From: Porogramme epimiltina
Lineage: Eukaryota > Basidiomycota > Agaricomycetes > Polyporales > Polyporaceae
NCBI GenBank assembly: GCA_900155495.1
Contig: FTLJ01000128.1
Span: 1 to 23,855, forward strand
DNA: 23,855 nt
Direction of reading: 5' to 3'
The notes below the pieces were generated by a model. It ran no database searches and had not been told where the DNA came from. It saw only the letters and a list, made by a program, of their open reading frames with translations. Position numbers and translations under genes: made by a program. Shown in pieces: positions 1-8,058 of the stretch; position 1 is the first letter of the stretch, and each line of letters opens with the position of its first letter.

Positions 1-84
1 CTCATACCTCGTCGTCGCTCTCCCCCTCTAACGAACCCTCTCTGACTCGCTCCTGCTCTCTCCCATCCCCACCCCCACCCCAAA
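1..84 (+). promoter_or_regulatory. CT-rich leader of the malic enzyme gene
   Basis: The first 84 bases are almost pure C/T with few purines and run into CCCCAAAATG. Pyrimidine-rich tracts just before the start codon are typical of highly expressed fungal genes, and the ATG at 85 has A at -3. This supports 85 as the real start rather than a gene cut by the window edge. Any TATA box would lie outside the window. Confidence 0.5.
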
Positions 85-2591
85 ATGACTGTAGTCCTCA
101 CCCCCGTCTGGTCCAATGGCGTCCAGAAGCTCAAGGTCATCTCCCGCCGTGAGTCCCCTCCCCTCCCCACACTCCCCGCGGCTCCCCGCCCCGCGCCATT
201 CCACGCTCCCCGTCTCCCCGCGCGTCCATCCGATCGCGTCGGCTCACGCGCGCCCCCTTCTCCCCGCACAGCACCGACGCCGACGCCGCAGGGCCTGCTC
301 CCGACCGCGTTCGACGAGGGCGTGCACCTGACGCGCTGCCTGCAGCAGCTGCGCTCCAAGGACAAGAACATCGAGAAGTACATCTACCTCGCGCAGCTCA
401 AGGACGCCGACCCGAACATGTTCTACCGCGTCTGCGTCGGCAACATGGCTGTGAGTCTCCCCCCCTCCCCTCTCTCCCTTCCTCCTCTCCTCGCTATCCC
501 TCGCCCACCCCTCCTCGCCCCGCGTCCATCTGCGGAGGGCCCGCGCGGGGCCGCGGAGATCGGGCAGCTGGGATTGGACGGGACGCGCGGGCGTTGAGTA
601 GAGCGGGTACCGTTCCCGTCGCGGGGCCAAGCCTTGGCGCGCTGGGCCCGCGGGGCTGCACCCCGCTACGCCCGCGCTCGCTCGCGTGGCGCGGTCCCGC
701 GACGCTTCTCCCAGGCCCCGAGCCCCCGCTTCCCGCTTCCCGCTTCTTGTCTTCGCGCTCCCCGAGCACGCCCCCCACCCCGCCTGCTTACGCGCGCAGC
801 GTGCCTTGGGTGGGGCTTCGCGGGTGTGTCCGGCGCTGCGCTTCTCGCTGCTATCTACGTCCTCGTCGCTGCTGCTTCCCTCCACTCTGCCCCTCCCTCT
901 CCCCTCGACCTCGCTGCGCACGATGGCTGACGCCGCCCTTCCCCGCTCTAGGAAATCACTCCCCTCATCTACACCCCCACCGTCGGCGACGCCTGCCTCC
1001 AGTTCTCCCACAACTACCGCCGCCCTGAGGGCCTCGTACGTCGCTCTCCACCTCCGCTCGTCGCGCCCGTCGTTGACCGCCCCGCGCGCAGTTCATCTCC
1101 CTCAAGGACAAGGGCAACATCGGCAAGATCATCCGCAACTGGCCCCGCCTGAAGGAGGCGCGCATCTCCGTCGTCACTGATGGTGTGTTGTCTTCACTTT
1201 CCCCCATTCTGGCTACATGTCCCCCGCTCTACACGCGTGCTGACCCTCTTTCAGGCTCGCGCATCCTCGGTCTCGGCGACCTCGGCATCAACGGCATGCC
1301 CATCTCCATCGGCAAGCTCTCCCTCTACGTCGCGGGCGCGGGCATCCGCCCCGAGTCGACCGTGCCGATCTGCCTCGACACGGGCACGGACACGCAGAAG
1401 TTCCTCGAGGACCCGCTCTATCTCGGGCTGCGGCAGAAGCGGCGGCCGATGGCGGAGCTCGACGAGTTCATGGAGGAGTTCATGCGCGAGATGGCGGCGA
1501 ACTTCCCGCACCTGCTCATCCAGTTCGAGGACTTTGCGACGGACAAGGCGTTCGGGTACCTCGAGCGCTTCCGGGGGCGCTACCCGCTCTTCAACGACGA
1601 CATCCAGGGCACGGGCGCGGTCGTGCTCTCGGGCTTCCTCAACGCCGCCAAGATCGCGAGCGCGGCGTCGGGGCGCGCGCTGGCGGACCATAAGATCTTG
1701 TTTTTGGGCGCGGGCTCGGCGGGCGTGGGCGTCGCGATGCAGCTTATGAGCTTCTTTAAGCTCCAGGGGCTCTCGGACGAGGAGGCGCGCGGACGCATCT
1801 ACCTCGTCGACTCGCAGGGTCTTATTTACGACGGCCGCGGGCCCATGGCCGAACACAAGAAGTGTATGTCTCCCATCCCACTCGCTCGCACCCGCGCACC
1901 CGCGCTGACCCTCCACCTCAGTCTTCTCGCGCAAGGACTACACAGGCCCGCCGATGACGGACCTGACGCAGATCGTGCAGCACGTGCGGCCGACGGCGCT
2001 GCTCGGGCTCTCGACGACCAAGGGCGCGTTCTCGCAGCCGGTGATCGAGGCGATGGCGGCGCTGAACGCGCGCCCGATCGTGTTCCCGCTCTCGAACCCC
2101 GTGCGGCTGTCCGAGTGCGAGTTCCACGAGGCCGTCGCGTGGTCGCGCGGGACCGTGCTGTTCGCGTCCGGCTCGCCGTTCCCAGAGATGGAGTATGAGG
2201 GGAAGATGCTCTATCCTGGCCAGGGTGCGTTCCCTCCTTCCCTTGAGTCGCCGTCGAACCGCGTGCTGATTCGATTCCCGCCCTCGCAGGCAACAACATG
2301 TACATCTTCCCCGGCCTCGGGCTCGGCGCGATCCTCGCGCGCGCGAGCGCGGTGACGGACACGATGGTCGAGGCGTCCGCGCTCGGGCTCGCGTCCGCGC
2401 TCACGGACGCGGAGCGCGCCGACGGGCTGCTCTACCCGCGCGTCGAGCGCATCCGCGAGATCTCGGGCCACATCGCGCGCGCGGTCATCCGCGCCGCGCA
2501 GAAGGCCGGCGTGGACCGCGCCCCCGATCTGAGGGCGATGTCGGACGAGGCGCTGCTTGCGTTTGTGCGCGAGCGGATGTGGAACCCGTGA
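85..2591 (+). CDS. Malic enzyme (NAD(P)-dependent), 7 exons, 543 aa
   Basis: Oxidatively decarboxylates malate to pyruvate, yielding NAD(P)H. Exons are 85-148, 272-450, 952-1035, 1092-1182, 1255-1863, 1922-2224 and 2290-2591; the joined frame is open to TGA at 2589. Family motifs appear in order: GLLPT near the N-terminus, IYTPTVGDAC (with the catalytic-type Tyr) at about residues 87-96, RILGLGDLGINGMPISIGK at about 142-160, the metal-site FEDF, FNDDIQGTGAV, the dinucleotide-binding FLGAGSAGVG, ALLGLS, PLSNP, and IFPGLGLGAI near the end. The length is normal for the eukaryotic family (about 550-590). The N-terminus is short and shows no convincing mitochondrial presequence, so a cytosolic location is my inference. 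NAD versus NADP preference cannot be decided from sequence. Intron 2 (451-951) is 501 nt against 56-123 nt for the others. The exon 1 assignment is the least certain part. Confidence 0.93.
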
Positions 2592-2754
2592 GTGGTGGCT
2601 CGTCTCTGCGTGAGTTAGGCGGGCGGGTGTGCGTGGATGGTGTGGTGACATAGGGAGGTTGTGGGGCCCCGCGTTTGTGGCGGGGTGTGGGGGTGGCGTT
2701 CGCATGCTAGTCTCTTTCGTATTTTGCTTTCGTAATGCTTGCCTGTGGGATATA

Positions 2755-2771
2755 ACACACACACACACACA
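2755..2771. repeat. (AC)n microsatellite
   Basis: Eight AC units in a row, followed by a degenerate AT/TACA-rich tail (ATACAGATATATATGTACAT). It lies about 165 bp after the malic enzyme stop codon, probably in or just after the 3' UTR. Confidence 0.85.
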
Positions 2772-3390
2772 TACAGATATATATGTACATACATGGCATG
2801 GTGCGCTATGCGGCCGCGGGCGTAGTAAGTAGATAGATAGAAGTCGACTCGTACTGGGTAACGAAATTATTGTTCGGGTGTATTTGATGATAATCGTATG
2901 CGTTGTATATAGGGTTATTGGTTTGGCCTCTTGGTGTGGTGGGATCGTCAAGTTCATATGGCGTCTTGGTAGCCGTTCCCTTACTGAGAAGGGTCCGTAG
3001 TGTCTTGAAATCAAGTTGGACATATTTGACACACCGCTGCGTCGGGGCCATGGGTTGAGTAGTGCTAGTAAGTGCTTGTGCTTCAGCGGACTTTGCATTC
3101 GGATGGGTCCTTTCATTCATCTCGCACGTCCGCAATTTCTCTTTCCCCGCATTCCTTCACTCATCCACTATTTCTTCAGCTGAGGTGGAGGGAGCTGACC
3201 AACTCGTTTTTTTGTTGGCCCGTATTGATGAATGTTGAGTACTCGAGCATTCACTTGTCGCGACGATGTTCTCCCGGCCACGGACGCTTATGATCAAACT
3301 CATGTGAGAGGCTGGCAGGACTATATCTTGCCGCTTGAGGTATAACACTGGAGTGTTTTAGATTCCTTATGTTTCACTCTGTGTGCACTT

Positions 3391-3782
3391 TCACATGCCG
3401 CGCTTGAGGATTCTCGCCCGATTGGGGCTGTACTCTTCGGCGGCTTTCGTTAGTAGGCTGACGGCTGCTCGTAGGTCTCTCATATGGCCTGACACCTGTG
3501 GACCCAGTTTCCCAAGCGCCGACCCTAGATTGGGCACGGTTTACGCTTGGGGATATGGGTCCGACACTTCAGTGTCCATGAGGTCATGGCAAGCGGATGA
3601 CGACATCATGATGGTCAGCCGCACTTCACCGACGGCGTTGTGGATCTAAGGATTTGTGTTGGTGGCGCGTTCGATGTCTTACCGCGAACTTTTTTTCAAC
3701 TCCAATATTTTCCCAATTTTGAGATACTAGTCTTGATATTCTCGGTTTGATGTCAGGCCTGTAGTAATAGTAGTTGAAGCCC
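3391..3782 (-). pseudogene. Possible relic of an unidentified protein-coding gene
   Basis: On the minus strand, 3782-3683 reads as coding-like sequence containing RPDIKPRISRLVSQNWENIG, followed by a splice-like GTAAGA...CTTAG gap (3682-3646, only 37 nt). The second block, 3645-3391, continues in the matching phase. It reads through one in-frame TAA (3543-3541), then gives a helical-looking segment containing SGHMRDLRAAVSLLTKAAEE, and stops at TGA 3393-3391. The first block is faintly reminiscent of the middle of an HMG box, but I would not assign it. Upstream at about 3813 the minus strand has ATG with an 8-codon frame ending in a stop, so no intact start connects. The interior stop, the very short intron and the missing N-terminus suggest a decayed gene, or simply chance open frame. 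Confidence 0.25.
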
Positions 3783-3885
3783 CTTCACTCAATTCATTGT
3801 CGGGCACTTTTGGAGGGCATTGTTGTCGTTCCCTCTTCCGAGGGAGCCGTCAGCCGATAATAGGTGTTATGAGAGGCGGCGGGCA

Positions 3886-3905
3886 TTGACGGTCAAAGAC
3901 GGTCA
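3886..3905. repeat. GACGGTCA repeat, copy 1
   Basis: TTGACGGTCAAAGACGGTCA. It holds two direct GACGGTCA units separated by AA. It is one of three copies of a GACGGTCAA(A/T)GAC core within about 330 bp (others at 4032 and 4201). Confidence 0.6.
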
Positions 3906-4031
3906 CCCGTGCCTCTCAAGCACCCACGTTACTTGCGTTCTTTTCCGGTGGTTCATGACATGCGCCCCTGCTCCCTGTCGAAGAATGGGCGGGCTGTGGT
4001 TGACACTTGGCACTGAGAGGATCGCAGGGGA

Positions 4032-4050
4032 TTGACGGTCAATGACCGTC
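4032..4050. repeat. GACGGTCA repeat, copy 2 (perfect palindrome)
   Basis: TTGACGGTCAATGACCGTC. The 17-nt core is a perfect inverted repeat, GACGGTCA and TGACCGTC around a single central A. This is the geometry of a site for a dimeric DNA-binding protein, or of a small mobile-element end. Confidence 0.6.
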
Positions 4051-4200
4051 CCCCTCCCCACGCAGACCATCATTAAACCCGGCAATTGCATCGGCAGTGT
4101 ATTCTTCTGTTCTTGGCGATCGGCGTTTTGTGTGGCGTCTTCATCTTCGACGAGACCGTGCCCCCGCAGGCACGAGCAAGCGACTCCGAATGAGGGCGCG

Positions 4201-4216
4201 GACGGTCAAAGACGGT
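4201..4216. repeat. GACGGTCA repeat, copy 3
   Basis: GACGGTCAAAGACGGT. It matches copy 1 over its core (GACGGTCAAAGACGGT) in the same orientation but lacks the flanking TT and the final CA. Confidence 0.55.
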
Positions 4217-4799
4217 ACTGACCCTCATCGTGTACTCAACTCGGTGCCTCAAGGCAATGGGTGCGTCTCGTCCTGTGGCGCACACTTCGCCATTTCTTCG
4301 ATTTGTGTTCCTCTTTGCAGGGTGGCGAGCGCCGATGGGCCCATTGGCGTATCCAGTTCGGCCGTCGTCCTGCTATCAGACTAGAGTGGCTGACCATTGC
4401 TACATATGGAGTCGTGCTAGATAGAGTTGACGGTGGTCAGCCTCATCCACCGCGAAACGCGGGAGGAACGAATGGAGGGGATAGAGCACTAGCGCTCATA
4501 GCATTGTGGCGCGCCACATCGACCGGGGGTTGGTATCTTCGCAGTGGAAGGAGGTGGGGAGGGGGTGCGGTCTTCTCGGATGTAGAGTAAACGAGTAACG
4601 TACCTCCTCAGGTACCGCGGGGGTTAGTTGTGCATCAGACTTGCAACATATAGGGCTAGTGGCGGATGTGGCGGCGGAGTACGCCGGTCAGGTCGCCCAA
4701 GCGCAAACGTGGGCCTCATGACATTGGAGAGGGCGTCGTGAGTATTGGATGTCAGAGGGATGGTATGCGGAGAGAGGAGGAGGGAACTGAGGGGTGGTG

Positions 4800-4862
4800 G
4801 TGGTGGTGGTCGAGGGGCAAGGAGCGGGGCAGGACGCCACCCGTGAGCCGCGCTTTTATATG
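4800..4862 (-). promoter_or_regulatory. TATA-like element with CT-rich tract, minus strand
   Basis: Read on the minus strand, GCATATAAAAG (about 4862-4852) is a good TATA box. It is followed by a CCACCA-repeat run (complement of the GGTGGT run at about 4795-4810) and then a C/T-rich stretch to about 4750, the usual layout of a fungal core promoter. The next minus-strand ATGs (around 4718) open only very short frames and I cannot assign a product. An untranslated or unrecognised transcript, or a dead promoter, are both possible. Confidence 0.3.
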
Positions 4863-5210
4863 CCGACCTGCATTCCCACTCCGCGGCTGGCTTCCTGACA
4901 CCGCCCGTTCCGTCACAGGCGCGGCTTTCATCGATAACATAGATATCCGAGAGGAGAACAAAGGCAAAGCGCTTCTGTATATCTGGGGCGAATCCAGATA
5001 TCCACGCCGCCACTGACCACCACGAGGCGCTCTGCACACCGCCTTCCGCCCGTCGCCCTTCGTCGCAGACATGTGGCTAGATGAGTACATCTTGGAGCAC
5101 CAAGGTGGTACGGTGGAAGTGTCATCATCTTCTCCCAATAGATATAGAAGAAAACGGTCATTGAAAGGTGCTTGCACTGTGCGCCACCGTCAGCCACAAA
5201 GCGGGCGTCA

Positions 5211-5254
5211 ACGCGTAGAACGCGTCCCACGCGTCCTGTCACGTGGATCACGTG
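5211..5254. promoter_or_regulatory. Array of three ACGCGT and two CACGTG sites
   Basis: ACGCGT occurs at 5211, 5220 and 5229, and CACGTG at 5240 and 5249, so five palindromic hexamers lie in 44 bp with start spacings of 9, 9, 11 and 9. ACGCGT is the MluI cell-cycle box bound by MBF-type factors in fungi; CACGTG is the E-box bound by bHLH factors. The target gene is unclear. The nearest promoter-like signal is the minus-strand TATA about 350 bp away at 4862-4852; the nearest recognised gene (NDUFS5) ends 0.75 kb away. Confidence 0.5.
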
Positions 5255-6005
5255 TGAGGCCCCCCGATGATGGTGCTCTACCCGAAGATGCAAGTCCACA
5301 GAATGACGGGAATGGACGCACCTGGTGCGCGGGATACTGGGTTTCAGTATCGTATGGAGCGTATGATGCCTTGATAATCATCTAGGTTCTATCATCGTAG
5401 TCGGAGAACGTATCCTACCCCAATCCTAGCGCGTCGCGGCGAGGCCACTTCTACAGTACGCATTCCTAACGTGTGTAAACGTTCCGTGATGACCAAATAG
5501 CTTCGACTCAGTAGAACATGCTCTAAAACCTGAGGCAGCTTGAGTTAAGAGAGGGGGACAGGGATATCCAGAACGTGATATAGTTCGGCTGAGAGGGGGG
5601 GTCACCTTCATGCTTCGATTCGAGGGAGGACGTTCAGTTTCTGCGCGTGGCTGGGACAAGCATCCTACACATATCAGCATCGTCAAAACGAGTAATACAC
5701 TGTGCGGCTACTCACAGCGTAAAGTCGCTGCGGGAAGCCCTCGAACCCATTTCTATACTGTAGATGTATATGCAGCTTGGTGAATGGGTCACTGCATAAA
5801 CGCAATGCGGGCCTTATGCAGGAGGGTTGAAATCGTTTGAGCGGCGGTGCCTTGAGCAACATTTGCACTGATTGTGAGGTGGCCGTTCTTGTGCGGGGGT
5901 GGGATAGCTCATTTGAAGGAGCAGGGGGCGCACACGCAAGGATTTCAGGGCAAACTCACGCGGTTATGTCAAAAAGCGTCATGGATTGCAGAAACGGCCT
6001 CCATT

Positions 6006-6644
6006 CTACTTCGAATGTGCAGCCTCTCCCCGCTGGATAAGCCCAACCCCGACAATGACGCCGTCCGCCAACACGTCCGCCGCCTTGCGACCCTCGTGCG
6101 CCTGGTGCTCCGCCTTGCGGATGAATTCGGCCTTGACGGTCTTCGCGCGGTTGATCTGTGCCACGTCGGTGCAATAGGTTGGAATGTGGGTTGAAGGCGT
6201 AGACGCGGATGTGCGGTCGGGTGGATACGGGAGCGACGAGAAGGGCAGTGATAGGGCGAGTAGAAGGAGGGGGGTTAGAAAGAGAGTGTAAGAGCATATA
6301 GGTCGCAGCGACTAGTAGGCGTACCTCTTTAGTGTGGTGCAGGCACTCGAGGTAGTCGTCTGCTTGGGCCACGCATTGACTGGGGGCGTCAGTCTGCGCG
6401 TAGCACTGGTTGTCCCGGAAAAGCGTTAGAGAGAAAGAAAACAAGAGATTAGCATTCCACGCACCTTGGAGAACTCCTGCCAGTACGCGAAACAGCGGGG
6501 GACACCTAGAAACGGATTCCTCTAATGAGGACGTGCCAGTCATAGGTCCTGAACTAGCGTACCCCCATGGTAACCAAACCCAGACTGGAGAACGAGGATC
6601 AGCGTTTATGACGGTAGAGATAGCAATTCCATACTCACGGCCAT
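6006..6644 (-). CDS. NDUFS5: NADH:ubiquinone oxidoreductase subunit NDUFS5-like (15 kDa), 5 exons, 99 aa
   Basis: An accessory subunit of mitochondrial complex I on the intermembrane-space side. Exons on the minus strand are 6644-6639, 6584-6563, 6505-6465, 6405-6325 and 6155-6006; the joined frame of exactly 300 nt ends in TAG. The product has a perfect twin CX9C motif, CFAYWQEFSKC (Cys14/Cys24) and CVAQADDYLEC (Cys34/Cys44), followed by LHHTKE, the signature of fungal NDUFS5. A basic helical segment (RAKTVKAEFIRKAEHQAHE) comes next. Twin CX9C proteins are imported through the Mia40 disulfide relay, so no presequence is expected and none is seen. The start is MASGFGYHGG, as in fungal homologues. 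The first coding exon contributes only ATGGCC. The last intron (6156-6324, 169 nt) is about three times longer than the others (54-59 nt). Divergent from the GET5-like gene. Confidence 0.92.
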
Positions 6645-6902
6645 CGTTCAGAGCGTGAGCAGGTAGAAAGTCGTGGACGTCGTTTCGGGAGGGCAGTCCA
6701 ACGCACGCTCGGCGCACGGGCTGTCGGGCGTGACGAGGTCACTGGACGTCACAAGGCACGTGCCCCCCACTACGCGTCATGTAGGCGCCAAATAAGCGTT
6801 CACCGCCTCGCGAGTGGCGACGCCTGCGGCAAGACGCCTCGTTTCTTCCTCCTTCCCCCCGTCCTCCACGTATCACCACTTACCGTCTCAATCGTCGCGA
6901 AC
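6645..6902. promoter_or_regulatory. Shared divergent promoter of NDUFS5 and the GET5-like gene
   Basis: Only 258 bp separate the two start codons. Clustered palindromic elements sit near the middle: GACGTCAC (6745-6752, CRE/ATF-like), GCACGTGC (6756-6763, E-box) and ACGCGT (6772-6777, MCB-like). The side towards the + gene is rich in C/T (about 6840-6880). No clear TATA box is visible for either gene. The bidirectional role is inferred from geometry. Confidence 0.55.
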
Positions 6903-8058
6903 ATGGCGGAACAAGGAGAACTTGCGTTTGTCAAGTCTTTCACCAACGCGCTCTCATCGCAGCCTGTGGTATACGGCAACGATTACCAGCCGGCGCCCGA
7001 GAGCGAGCTCAAGAGGGTTCCTGTGCTTCCCGTAAGTTGCCACCACGCGGGATTTATATACGGATTATGAGCCACTCGCCCCCGTTCAATTATTGAATCC
7101 TCCTCTGATCTTAATAGATCGACGTCCCTCCTCCGCCAGAACGAAGCACGGCGGATGCAGGTCCCTCAGGTACGCCGCTGAGACCACCCCTCCCTCCATA
7201 CCTGGATTGGGACCATCGCGCTTCGCGGTGATGATGAGATCCTCGTGCTTACGCGCTCTCTCTTTATACGTGCATATAGGCTCCATTAGCGTAACCTTCA
7301 AGTCCACCAAGCCCGTACAATCCTACACCCTCGATGTCCAGCCGACCGACACAATCGCGCAGATCAAGGCTCAGCTCGCCGCAGTCCCAGGAGCACCGCC
7401 TACGGACGTGCAGCGCCTTCTGCTCAAGGGCAAGGCTCTCGCGGACGCCAAGCTCCTTCGCGAGTATGCTGTCAAGGATGGCGATACCGTTAACCTGATG
7501 GTCAAGCCCGGCTTTCTCTGGGATCCGACGAATGTACCTCCCCCTCCACCGAAGGAAGAGAAGGGCGAAGACATCGTGCTCCTCCCGAGCCCTGAGCCGA
7601 GGAGAGGGCACGGCCGCACACCGTCCATCGTTCTTTCACCATCGCCGTCGTTGACCCCAAGTCCTGGAGAGGTGCTAGTCGACATCCCGCTTGTGCTCGA
7701 CGCGTCAGTCATCCCCGCGGCGCCCGCGACTGTATCCGACTCGGCATACCACACTGCGATTTCACGACCGGAGTTCTGGGAGAAGCTGTATACGTTCCTT
7801 ATGTGAGCACCCTGATCTCAGCTCTTCCCTTGTCTCCCGCTCGCGTAGCTTGACCCTAGGCCCCTTTCGTTACGCGTGCCGTCGGAACGTCATGCTAATT
7901 CGCTGCGCCATGCGTTTCCTAGGTCCGAATTCTCGAACTCGACGGATGCGGCAACGGCATGGGAAGACTTCTTCCGCGCGAGCAAAGGGAACCTGTCCGT
8001 CAGCGAGATCGCAAAGATTCGAGATGCGGTCGGCGTCATCGGCATGGGCGGTACCTAA
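6903..8058 (+). CDS. GET5-like ubiquitin-domain protein, 4 exons, 279 aa
   Basis: Probable homologue of Get5/Mdy2, the ubiquitin-like adaptor that with Get4 hands tail-anchored membrane proteins to the GET targeting pathway in the cytosol. Exons are 6903-7031, 7118-7169, 7280-7802 and 7923-8058. Three parts are visible. The N-terminal segment (about residues 1-45, with AFVKSFTNALSSQPVVYG) resembles the Get4-binding end. A ubiquitin-like fold at about 61-138 runs from SISVTFKST through the QRLLLKGKAL core to DGDTVNLMV. A Pro/Ser-rich linker leads to a C-terminal segment (about 225-279, with FWEKLYTFL and AWEDFFRASKG) matching the dimerisation end. The length is somewhat above yeast Get5 (212 aa) because of the linker. 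The ubiquitin-like domain is certain; the GET5 assignment rests on the three-part layout. No C-terminal Gly-Gly conjugation end is present. Confidence 0.8.

Larger units (their letters stand above)
2592..6005. other. Long intergenic stretch, no intact recognisable gene
   Basis: This 3.4-kb stretch lies between the 3' end of the malic enzyme gene and the 3' end of the minus-strand NDUFS5 gene. Base composition is more AT-rich than the flanking genes. Open frames are short and I recognise none of them as a conserved intact protein. It contains a small CA microsatellite, three related GACGGTCA-type repeats, a minus-strand possible gene relic, a TATA-like element with a CT-rich tract on the minus strand, and a clustered ACGCGT/CACGTG array, each listed separately. 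I found no terminal inverted repeats or transposase or reverse-transcriptase motifs by eye. Confidence 0.6.

Noticed and set aside
244..1011. Long minus-strand open frame (255 codons) over the malic enzyme 5' region
   Set aside because: It is antisense to good malic enzyme exons and introns and is explained by high GC. It has no recognisable motif.
5610..5760. Minus-strand mini gene: ATG at about 5753, GTGAGT...GTGTAG intron of about 50 nt, then a stop, giving roughly 21 residues
   Set aside because: It has plausible splice sites but the product is too short and unrecognisable. It lies downstream of NDUFS5 on the same strand and may be 3' UTR.
5740..5765. GGGTTCGAG-like T-loop motif on the minus strand
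   Set aside because: No cloverleaf can be built around it: there is no matching acceptor stem, D arm or anticodon arm within 80 bases.
2592..6005. Transposon in the long intergenic gap
   Set aside because: I found no terminal repeats, target-site duplication, or transposase/reverse-transcriptase motifs by eye. The short GACGGTCA repeats alone do not support a mobile element.
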